From contig NZ_JAAHGO010000034.1 in NCBI RefSeq assembly GCF_010672455.1, forward strand, positions 1-56,663: a stretch of DNA of 56,663 bases, read 5' to 3'. The notes under the pieces are model-generated. The model made no database searches. It was not told the DNA's origin and saw only the letters and a list, made by a program, of their open reading frames with translations. The stretch is from Okeania sp. SIO2C9 (GTDB lineage Bacteria; Cyanobacteriota; Cyanobacteriia; Cyanobacteriales; Microcoleaceae). The translations under genes and the position numbers were made by a program. Below are positions 9,157 to 15,982 of this stretch, piece after piece (the first letter of the stretch is position 1; every line of letters begins with the position of its first letter).

Positions 9157-9752
9157 GTATCCACTCAATATGATGGGGTAGGCAATTATTATAGTTGCCA
9201 AGACCAACCAAGGCAGTTAACAGAAGAGCGATCGTAAATAATAGTTGCCAGAGGGGGAATATTCCTAGTCTTAGCAATGCGATCGCGTACATATTCAAAA
9301 AAGCGAGGGTCCCAGTTTACGAGTAGTAGCAACTAGAGACATAAAAGTATCCCAAGATGCAGTCCCCTGATTTGTCTGAGTTCCATAGCTAATATTGCGT
9401 CGTTGAACCATAGTCCTAGCAGCTAACTCCGCTGGATTATTATGCAATGGTAATTCCGGATGCTCTAACACCAAGAGCAACTCGGAAATTTTGGCCGCAG
9501 TTAATTGTTTTCGTTAATCCAACTGCTGATAGCCACTCTGGGTCCCGAAAAGTCGAGAAAATTCAGAGCGTAATCTATGGGCAGTTGAAAGTGTGGGAGC
9601 ATCTCTATAAGCAAGTAAGTCTCGATAGTAATCCCAAAAATCATCCAAGAATTGTTCTAAGAGTTTTTGATGATAGTTTTTGCATCATAAGTCATATTCT
9701 ACAACACTAGCTCTACTTTTTCTCTTTTTACCCCAATTTATTGAGCGGATAC
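9157..9752 (-). mobile_element. internally deleted IS66-like copy (596 bp, MITE-like)
   Basis: Both terminal repeats are present: inner end GTATCCACTCAATATGATGG (9157-9176) and outer end GTATCCGCTCAATAAATTGG on the minus strand from 9752. Coding remnants on the minus strand include the first codons, then FWDYYRDLLAYRDAPTLS, and the C-terminal region LHNNPAELAARTMVQRRN, DTFMSLVATTRKLG and EYVRDRIAKTRNIPPLA in shifted frames. The middle of the transposase is missing. It would be movable only in trans. Confidence 0.8.
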
Positions 9753-9758
9753 ATAAAA

Positions 9759-10742
9759 ATGAAAGCATTAGTCTTAGAAAAACCAGGAATTCCTGATAGT
9801 TTACTTATGGCAGAAATGCCCTTACCACAGCCAAAAGTAGATGAAATTAGGGTAAAAGTCCATGCGGTCGGATTAAACCCTGTTGACTATAAAGTGGCTG
9901 CTTCTGGGTTTTCCAGGTGGAGTTATCCATTTATTTTGGGGTTAGATGTGGCAGGGGTTGTGGATGCTGTCGGTGCTGATGTGACTGACTGGCAAGTTGG
10001 AGATAAAGTTTATTATCATGGGAATTTGTCGAAACCTGGAGGTTATGCAGAATATACTAACGCTACCGCTATAGCAGTTGCTCCACTTCCAGAAGGTGTT
10101 TCTTTTACTGAAGCTGCTTCTATTCCTTGTGCGGGTTTGACTGCTTACCAAGCTTTGCATCGACGCTTGCACATTCAGTCAGAGCAAACTATTTTAATTC
10201 ATGGTGGTGCTGGTGGGGTAGGTGGTTTTGGAGTACAGTTGGCAGTGTTAGCTGGGTTGGAGGTAATTACAACTTGTTCTCGGAGTAATTTTGATTATGT
10301 GCAACAGTTGGGAACAAAGCATTTAATTGACTATAAAAATGAGGATGTAGTTGCGAGAGTGAAAGAAATTACTAAAGGGCGGGGTGTTGATGCAATTTTA
10401 GATACGGTTAGTTCGGAAACTGCAACAAAAGGTTTTGAAATGTTGGCATTTAATGGTGGAATTGCTTGTATTGCTGGGTTGCCTGATTTTAGTAAGTTTA
10501 AACCTTTTAGTATTGCTGCTTCTATCCATGAAGTTGCTTTGGGAGGTGCTTATTTATCTGGGGATAAAATAGCAATTAAAGACTTAGGGAAGATGGCAAG
10601 AGAAATGGGGGAATTAGTCAGACAAAAAAAAGTTGATTCAATGTTGACAGAAGTAATTAGTTTGGAGGAAATACCAGAAGCATTAAATCGTTTAAAAGGT
10701 CGTCATGTTCGGGGTAAAATAGTTGCTAAAGTTGCAGAATAA
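9759..10742 (+). CDS. MDR-superfamily quinone oxidoreductase-like protein, start region altered by insertion
   Basis: A 327-residue NADPH:quinone-reductase-type protein starting MKALVLEKPG. Motifs are GLNPVDYKVAASGF, LGLDVAGVVDAVGADV, GDKVYYHG, the nucleotide loop HGGAGGVGGFGVQLAVLAG, and QLGTKHLIDYKNEDV. It has no zinc-ADH cysteines. Its start codon lies within the right target duplication of the composite element, so its own ribosome binding site is now 2.4 kb upstream. The current leader has only GAGCGGA 8-14 bases before ATG. A TTG at 9741 inside the element would add six residues and could be used instead. It is a paralogue-type partner of the upstream MDR gene. Confidence 0.88.
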   Translation: MKALVLEKPGIPDSLLMAEMPLPQPKVDEIRVKVHAVGLNPVDYKVAASGFSRWSYPFILGLDVAGVVDAVGADVTDWQVGDKVYYHGNLSKPGGYAEYTNATAIAVAPLPEGVSFTEAASIPCAGLTAYQALHRRLHIQSEQTILIHGGAGGVGGFGVQLAVLAGLEVITTCSRSNFDYVQQLGTKHLIDYKNEDVVARVKEITKGRGVDAILDTVSSETATKGFEMLAFNGGIACIAGLPDFSKFKPFSIAASIHEVALGGAYLSGDKIAIKDLGKMAREMGELVRQKKVDSMLTEVISLEEIPEALNRLKGRHVRGKIVAKVAE

Positions 10743-10831
10743 AGTGTATTAGAGAAAAAAAATACCTTTATAATATCATATCCTGATAATAGCCCGATGA
10801 AAAAAAATAAAGTTCCATATTTCAAGGCTCT

Positions 10832-10880
10832 GAATTCAGGCAAAGGTACTGATAACTGATAACTGATAACTGATAACTGA
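10832..10880. repeat. GGTACTGATAACT unit with TGATAAC array
   Basis: Four TGATAAC heptamers follow GCAAAGGTAC. The same constant lead-in plus heptamer array recurs at 12037-12060, 45486-45547 and, reversed, at 32637-32705. Confidence 0.85.
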
Positions 10881-10898
10881 AGTGACTCCTTCTTAAAT

Positions 10899-11531
10899 TT
10901 AGAGATTACATTCTTGAACTTTAGAATATAATATTCGACGCAAACGTTTAGTAATCATAAATTCTGGAATATTCACAGTAGCATCTAGCTCTCTTAAAGC
11001 TATTGGCAAATGACCTTGAGGAGCATTTTCTGAAAAATTTAACTGCTCATATTGTTTCCATTTTCTCGCTTTTCTCCAACCTAATTTGTCACCAAATATT
11101 TGATAACTTTGTGGGTCATATGCTTCCAAATTATTACCAGTTTCTAAGTAAATTGATACTTGAATACTAAGACCAAATTTGTCTTCAGAATATTTCCGCC
11201 ATAGTCGATCGATATTGCTAATTTCTTCACAAGAAATTTTTTCTTTTATTGCTCTTGTATTGATACCTCCTCCTCTCTTTCTTTGAGTTAAAGTTAAAAT
11301 CAAATCGTATGTTTCTTCGTCTGCTTCTTGCCATTTATTATCTGCTAATAAATTTTCTAACTTAGAATAAGGAGAATTATCTGGCTCTGGTGAAGTAATA
11401 ATTTGAGATTGAGAAATATCTGATTTATTGTGGGTTAATATTTCTAGATTATTAGCATTTGCTAACGATGGAAATGCTGCGAAAAAAATCCATAAAAAAA
11501 TAGTTAAATTTTTGAATTTATACTTAATCAT
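10899..11531 (-). CDS. secreted GUN4-domain protein
   Basis: A 210-residue protein with a signal peptide (basic start, hydrophobic residues about 9-26 ending SLANA) and a C-terminal GUN4 domain, about residues 57-205. GUN4 landmarks are YSKLENLLADNKWQEADEET, the ID.LW.KYSEDKFGLSIQ segment, and W..YEQLNFSENAPQGHLP. Canonical GUN4 binds porphyrins and stimulates magnesium chelatase in the cytoplasm. A version with an export signal must act in the periplasm or thylakoid lumen, so chelatase activation is unlikely; its ligand is unknown. The same domain recurs at the end of the kinase at 26535-27968. Confidence 0.85.
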   Translation of the reverse strand: MIKYKFKNLTIFLWIFFAAFPSLANANNLEILTHNKSDISQSQIITSPEPDNSPYSKLENLLADNKWQEADEETYDLILTLTQRKRGGGINTRAIKEKISCEEISNIDRLWRKYSEDKFGLSIQVSIYLETGNNLEAYDPQSYQIFGDKLGWRKARKWKQYEQLNFSENAPQGHLPIALRELDATVNIPEFMITKRLRRILYSKVQECNL

Positions 11532-12093
11532 AAGTTAACCTCCAAATTATTCATCATCATATTCTATAATTTATTCAATATATAGTAATCCTATTTAATT
11601 AAAATTTTATAGCTCTACGTACTAGGGAATAGGAAATAGGGAATAGGGAATAGTAAACTGTTAAAGGGTTTTCGGTGCGAAATCTGTCAGGAAACAAACT
11701 TTAGAAATGTTCTAACCTTAATGCGTAGCGCTATATATAAAATATATTAGAATTAGAAGCAAGCTCCTAAGTATTTAGGCTAAAATTAACTTCTATCATA
11801 GAGGAGGACTAAGTTACGATAAACATTATCATAAATTTTTAAATTTGACTGACTTCTTGAAGTCAAATAATCATAACTATTCAGCTATTAATAGTAAATT
11901 TTAAGGCGTTTCAGCAATACCCAGTTTAATTTGGCTTTAACTTATCAATCGCTTTTACCGAAAAATCGTGGTCTAAAGACTGCCCTTTTAAGGGGATAAA
12001 AAAAAGAGAATTGCGTATTTTAAGCCTCCTTATTACAGAGGTACTGATAACTGATAACTGAATGCTGAATGCTGAATGCTGAATGCTGAATGC
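11532..12093. other. repeat-rich spacer
   Basis: No gene is seen. It holds a GGGAATA-type array (11624-11653) and a repeat fragment with CTTTTAAGGGGATAAAA like those near 24930 and 32740. A GTACTGATAACT unit (12037-12060) and five GAATGCT heptamers (12059-12093) directly abut the stop of the next gene. Confidence 0.7.
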
Positions 12094-13098
12094 TTACAAA
12101 TAATCTTTCCACAAATGAAAATTAGTTGTCCTACCAAGTAAAAATACACCTTCTCCTTCTATTCTTGATTGCCTCAATAAATCATAGGCATTTGCGATAA
12201 CATAATCTAGACAATCTCGATCTGCCAACAATACATCTTGTTCAGTTTCATACAATGAAACGCCTTCATTTCGCAAACATCTTCTTGCATAAAATACTGT
12301 CATATCTCGTCCTAATATTTGTTCAATCCACGCCCTTGATCCAATCGCAAATCCTTGATTGGGATAACACATAAATACTAACCCACAAATACTGCTAATA
12401 ATAGGTTTTATTAGTTCTCCATTTTCATTAAAAGCTTGGTCTAATGGTAAATTTTTAAGTTCTAAGTCTTTGGCAGTATAAATTTTTTCCTTAATCTTTT
12501 TAAACTCTTCATTTGATAATTTAGTCAAAGGTATTGTAGCAAATTTTTGATTTTTTAAATATTCGATCCACTCAGAATATAAATTACATTCTTGAGCACC
12601 ATAAATTAGAGTTTTTAAATATCTTTTAGAAGGTGGCACACCATCTTTAATTGTAATACCTGGGAATTGAATTTTTTCTCTGTAAGCTATATATGTTAGA
12701 GCAGTAATAGTAGTCGTTGAAGCATAAGGCAAAACTCGTACAATTTCTTCTTGATATACTTGACCTTTACCTTCTAATCCATCAATTACTGCTTTACACT
12801 CTGGTGACATTTCATACAAACAACCATGTACAGTAGAATTTTTTTTATAAACTAAATTAGCATAACTTGGATCGACATTATTCGTCGGCACATATAAATT
12901 AAATTTCAATTCAAAGTCTTTTAATATAGCTGGTTGAGAATGTAAAATCAGTGAATTAGGTTCTGTATTGTATTTATCCTTTGTTTGAGAATTTAATGAT
13001 AGTTTGAATTCTAGTAATGATTTAGATAAATTGGAGCCATAGGCAAAGTATTTAATATTAGAAGTAGACCAGGGAAGTTTTTCTGAATTTGGTTGCAT
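12094..13098 (-). CDS. gamma-glutamylcyclotransferase-like (AIG2/GGCT fold) protein
   Basis: A 334-residue protein. The first ~170 residues show the GGCT-like fold: FAYGSNLSKSLLEFK near the N-terminus (the YGSN glutamyl-binding loop), then VHGCLYEMSPECKAVIDGLE with the catalytic-type acidic residue in DGLEGKG, and TALTYIAYREK. Members with this fold split gamma-glutamyl amines or dipeptides to 5-oxoproline; the substrate here is unknown. The remaining ~150 residues are a domain I do not recognise (AIGSRAWIEQILGRDMTVFY and ADRDCLDYVIANAYDLLRQS). Typical single-domain members are 120-200 residues, so this is an extended form. It starts at MQPNSEKLPW and its 3' end abuts a heptamer array. Confidence 0.72.
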   Translation of the reverse strand: MQPNSEKLPWSTSNIKYFAYGSNLSKSLLEFKLSLNSQTKDKYNTEPNSLILHSQPAILKDFELKFNLYVPTNNVDPSYANLVYKKNSTVHGCLYEMSPECKAVIDGLEGKGQVYQEEIVRVLPYASTTTITALTYIAYREKIQFPGITIKDGVPPSKRYLKTLIYGAQECNLYSEWIEYLKNQKFATIPLTKLSNEEFKKIKEKIYTAKDLELKNLPLDQAFNENGELIKPIISSICGLVFMCYPNQGFAIGSRAWIEQILGRDMTVFYARRCLRNEGVSLYETEQDVLLADRDCLDYVIANAYDLLRQSRIEGEGVFLLGRTTNFHLWKDYL

Positions 13099-13195
13099 AT
13101 AACCTATATTAGTGAGTAATTAGTAATTTTCATTTTATCAATTTTTTCTGAGTTAAGTTAAACTACTAATGTAATATAATTAAGTAATTTTGTTT

Positions 13196-13245
13196 GTAGT
13201 TGGGCTTTAGCCCTAATACTTGTCTTATTGCTAGAGCAAAACTAC
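13196..13245. repeat. palindromic MITE-like repeat, copy 1 (GTAGTT..AACTAC)
   Basis: 50 bp with inverted ends GTAGTTGGGCT and AGAGCAAAACTAC. A 53-bp relative lies at 26403-26455, and the central parts of the two copies are inverted relative to each other. It overlaps an in-frame TTG of the next frame, which is therefore not a true start. Confidence 0.8.
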
Positions 13246-13269
13246 GATAAAAGTTCACATCGCGTTACC

Positions 13270-13566
13270 ATGTCTCAAACCATACTAAAACCCCAAAATA
13301 CAATTCCTCCTCTTGAAAACGGAGACCAACTTACTCAGATAGAATTTGAACAACGTTATGAAAAAATGCCTGATGTCAAAAAAGCTGAATTAATCGAAGG
13401 AATTGTTTACATGGCATCACCTTTACGAATAACTGAACATGGAGAACCCCATAGTTCAAGCGACAAAAAAGTATTGAAGAAGTCCGCTCGGAAGATAGCG
13501 ATCGCCAACCTCAAGTCGCAATTGTTATGGGAATGGCAAACCGAAACCGAGAAGCTTGGGTTTTGA
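13270..13566 (+). pseudogene. Uma2-family (DUF820) endonuclease, N-terminal fragment joined to foreign C-terminus
   Basis: From ATG at 13270 the first ~60 residues match Uma2 proteins: [38 protein letters not shown] and HGEPH. Uma2 proteins are about 190-240 residues, but here homology stops after GEPH and the frame ends after ~99 codons. In another frame the sequence from about 13485 reads [20 protein letters not shown] and WVLNGFIE, ending at TAA 13583. That looks like the genuine C-terminus of a different gene. An internal deletion fusing two genes is the simplest reading. The catalytic PD-(D/E)XK core is lost. Confidence 0.7.
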
Positions 13567-13589
13567 ATGGTTTTATTGAATAATTAACG

Positions 13590-13949
13590 ATGAAACTCGA
13601 AGACTATTTTAATTTTTTAGCTCCCAATGATATTCGACTGAAAGGAACTAGGGTAGGAATTGAAACTATCTTTTATGATTTTATTTATAGATCGAAAACT
13701 CCTGAAGAAATTTTCCAAACTTATTCGTCTTTAACTTTGGAACAGGTTTATGCCACAATTTTATATTATTTGCACAATCAAGAATCAGTAAATCAATATA
13801 TAGCTGATTGGTTAGAATGGAGCAGAAAAATGGAAGAAGAACAGCGTCAAAATCCTTCTCCTGTGGTACAGAAATTGATCAAAATTAAGGCTAAACTAGG
13901 GAATGTAAGTAGGGGTGATTCGCGAATCACCCCTACATTTTTACCGTGA
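13590..13949 (+). CDS. DUF433-type small protein (antitoxin-like), 3' end altered
   Basis: 119 residues. The first ~95 match a cyanobacterial DUF433 form: MKLEDYFNFLAPNDIRLKG, then EEIFQTYSSLTLEQVYATIL and YYLHNQESVNQYIADWLEW. DUF433 proteins often act as antitoxins beside PIN-like toxins, but no such partner follows here. The ATG is 6 bases after the stop of the upstream C-terminal remnant, suggesting a former operon. The last ~17 residues (VSRGDSRITPTFLP) are translated from a 28-bp perfect palindrome inserted near the end, so the native C-terminus is gone. Confidence 0.75.
   Translation: MKLEDYFNFLAPNDIRLKGTRVGIETIFYDFIYRSKTPEEIFQTYSSLTLEQVYATILYYLHNQESVNQYIADWLEWSRKMEEEQRQNPSPVVQKLIKIKAKLGNVSRGDSRITPTFLP
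13909..13936. repeat. perfect 28-bp palindrome without loop
   Basis: Arm GTAGGGGTGATTCG is followed directly by its exact reverse complement. It lies inside the end of the DUF433 gene. Similar GGGGNGATTCGCGAAT palindromes are widespread in cyanobacterial genomes. Confidence 0.95.
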
Positions 13950-14055
13950 AATTTGTTTTATAATAATGTCCTAAACAGTACATTTATTAGTTCAACAACT
14001 TAATAGGTTTGTTCGTAAATAAGTGTCAAGCGATCCCTACAATAATCTAACTGAA

Positions 14056-14362
14056 TTACTGAAAATCTTCTTCAATCGGCAAAATCACTTCATTATATAA
14101 TTTATAAATTTTTCTGTAATCGCTTTAGCATTATTTATTCTCCAATCTATTTATTTAATTATAAAGTTTCTGTAAATTCATTATTTTCATATCTTATGAT
14201 AAATTCTGCTGTAGATAACTGATATTTAGTCTCAAATTCCTGCAATCTTTGTTTAGTTATTTCAATACCATTAGACAAAGACTGTAATTCTCTTTATAAT
14301 GCTGCTTTTAATAAAATTTTTAATGATTCTGGATGCTGGCATTTAATTTTTATTTCTGGCAT
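14056..14362 (-). pseudogene. small conserved cyanobacterial protein, decayed
   Basis: The minus-strand reading starts MPEIKIKCQHPESLKILLKA and, with an internal stop, continues RELQSLSNGIEITKQRLQEF and ETKYQLSTAEFIIRYENNEF. It then shifts frame and ends EKFINY...EVILPIEEDFQ. This pattern (helical, ELxxxxxGIxxTKQRLxxFExxY) is that of ~100-residue proteins found beside toxin-like genes in cyanobacteria; the family name is not certain. At least one stop and two frame changes make it inactive. Upstream, minus-strand codons reading NAPTLVDLLQEIENILRKS near 14370-14430 look like the end of another lost gene. Confidence 0.6.
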
Positions 14363-14439
14363 ATTGACTTCCTGAGAATATTTTCAATTTCCTGCAATAA
14401 ATCTACCAAAGTAGGAGCATTTGAGGAAATAACATTTTC

Positions 14440-14832
14440 TTAACTTCCATCATGTTTATGGTGAGGAAAATTTGGCAAGTTTAGCTTTTTATGATGCCTC
14501 GTATTATGACATCTTTAAAGTTATAGATTGGGCGGTGCGTTATACTTCTTTAACGCACCCTACTGGACTCCCGACTCCTCAATCCTCACTCTCCTGAATA
14601 ACACAGATGCTTTACTTAATTTGCCAACTTTATATCAATCAAAAAACACAAATTAAGACATTAATAGTAAGTAATTTACGCAGTCATTAAAGAGTTGATT
14701 AAGTTTGCCTAATCCCGTTGACATATAAAATTGGGGGGGGGTAAGATTATATAAAGTGAATAAATTAAGTGTTTTTTTTATTACACAAATTACAAAACAA
14801 ATACATACACAAATCCAATTGGAGCTTAACAC
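14440..14832. other. spacer with GGTGCGTTA palindrome and upstream region of PEP-CTERM gene
   Basis: An imperfect palindrome GGTGCGTTA...TAACGCACC lies at 14535-14566; a relative is at 35570-35597. A GGGGGGGG run lies at 14733-14740, about 95 bases before the next start. No gene is seen. Confidence 0.5.
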
Positions 14833-15426
14833 ATGAATTTCAGCAATTTCAGCAAGCAAATCCTTACAGCTCTCGCTACTGCGACGGTTTCCCTTGGAGC
14901 CACTTTTTCCCTCCTAGCTCCTTCAGGACTAGCAGCATCGTTTACCACACAATTCCTTAACAGCGAAGGCGGAGTCGAATTTGAGTTAGACTGGAGTGGT
15001 GAGTTCGGGGACGACGAAACGATTATAGGTAGCGATGGAGAGCTGACCGGGGAGTGGATCGTGAGGTATGACGGTCAGCGCTACGAATTAGGCAGCGGAA
15101 CAGAATTTGCAGAATTTGGGGGGTACACCTGGGTCTATTCGGATACCGAAGGTCTTGTCGCTGGATCGCAGGTAGGTATATGGGGCATGCTCGGCGATGA
15201 GGCCAATCGAGGAGGTGGTCGGAAATGGTCGCTAGGACTTGCTGATGGCTCAAATGTAGATCTTGGCGCGCCAATTTTTGACACGCGCACGAGTAGGAAC
15301 GACGTTAACGTTACGACTGGTACTGAAGAAGTTTCGACCCCCGAACCTAGCCTCACATTAGGTTTTATCGCACTTAGCGGTTTAATGCTAGGTGGAACTA
15401 GAAAGAGTAGAAAGGGTAAAAGCTAA
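14833..15426 (+). CDS. PEP-CTERM protein of higher GC content
   Basis: A 197-residue exported protein. The signal peptide covers about residues 1-35 (TALATATVSLGATFSLLAPS, ending GLAAS). The body is rich in Gly/Asp/Glu, with no recognised domain. The C-terminal anchor is TPEPSLTLGFIALSGLMLGG followed by TRKSRKGKS. The start has GGAG 9-12 bases upstream. Hand counts of the central 180 bases give about 53% G+C, against roughly 35-42% for neighbours. Codons such as GCG, CGG and GAC are frequent, which suggests acquisition from another lineage. It is the second of three PEP-CTERM proteins in the window. Confidence 0.82.
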   Translation: MNFSNFSKQILTALATATVSLGATFSLLAPSGLAASFTTQFLNSEGGVEFELDWSGEFGDDETIIGSDGELTGEWIVRYDGQRYELGSGTEFAEFGGYTWVYSDTEGLVAGSQVGIWGMLGDEANRGGGRKWSLGLADGSNVDLGAPIFDTRTSRNDVNVTTGTEEVSTPEPSLTLGFIALSGLMLGGTRKSRKGKS

Positions 15427-15982
15427 GAAGTCTAGTTAGGAGGAGTCAGGAGTCAGGAGACAGGAGTCAGAATGAAAGGAGGAAGAAGGAGTCAGGAGAC
15501 AGGAGTCAGGAGTCAGGAGTCAGAATGAAGAGGGAATCTGCTAACAGTTTTCAGGTATGAATTGTTTGGCAAAAAGCCAAGAAGTCTAGTCAGGAGACAG
15601 GAGTCAGGAGTCAGAATGAAAGGTTTTTATCACGCTCTTATCTGACATAATATTACGCAAAGAAACCGGGTTTCTCCTAGAAACCGGGTTTCTGTATTCC
15701 TGATAACTGATAAAGGATTCAGGAGAGAATAGAAGTCAGAACTCAGAAGGTTTTTGCATTTTTCAATTGTAGTAATGTATGAATCTAGTAATTAGACTTC
15801 TCCAGAAAAGAGGGAACAGGGAACAGGGAACAGGGAACACGGGGGAGTAATTGATAATTTATGGATAATAATTGATTTTATTTTTCATTTTTGGAGAAGT
15901 CTATTTACTTACCCCTTCTTCATTCTGACTCCTTCTTCCCTCCTGACTCCTGACTCCTGTCTCCTGACTCCTTCTTCTCTAA
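15427..15982. repeat. spacer made largely of GGAGTCA/GGAGACA arrays and small repeats
   Basis: Arrays of GGAGTCA and GGAGACA occur at 15437-15470, 15486-15525 and 15592-15615. A segment beginning AAGAAGTCTAGT and ending GGAGTCAGAATGAAAGG occurs twice (15425- and 15578-). Two copies of the 15-bp palindrome AGAAACCGGGTTTCT lie at 15661-15675 and 15679-15693. A MITE-like element is at 15793-15903, and reverse-orientation CTCCTGA units at 15940-15975 abut metH. Confidence 0.8.
15793..15903 (-). repeat. MITE-like element, copy 1, with internal GGGAACA array
   Basis: 111 bp with inverted ends TAGACTTCTCCAGAAAA and TTTTGGAGAAGTCTA. Inside are about four GGGAACA heptamers and a constant AT-rich half. 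It is the reverse complement of the 165-bp element at 35238-35402, which has a longer heptamer array. Confidence 0.85.

Larger units (their letters stand above)
7388..9752. mobile_element. 2365-bp composite element with 85-bp inverted ends and 8-bp target duplication
   Basis: The first 85 bp (7388-7472) and last 85 bp (9668-9752) are perfect inverted copies, each starting GTATCCGCTCAATAAATTGG and reaching into the first codons of an IS66-like transposase. The element is flanked by ATAAAAAT on both sides (7380-7387 and 9753-9760). An 8-bp duplication is what IS66-family elements make. Inside, in order, are the start of the transposase, a broken IS1-type gene, a PEP-CTERM gene, and an internally deleted second IS66-like copy with its own inner terminal repeat at 9157-9180. 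The whole block therefore behaved as one transposed unit. Confidence 0.88.

Noticed and set aside
9447-9710. 87-codon plus-strand open frame
   Set aside because: It is antisense to the IS66-like right arm, whose coding signal is clear on the minus strand.
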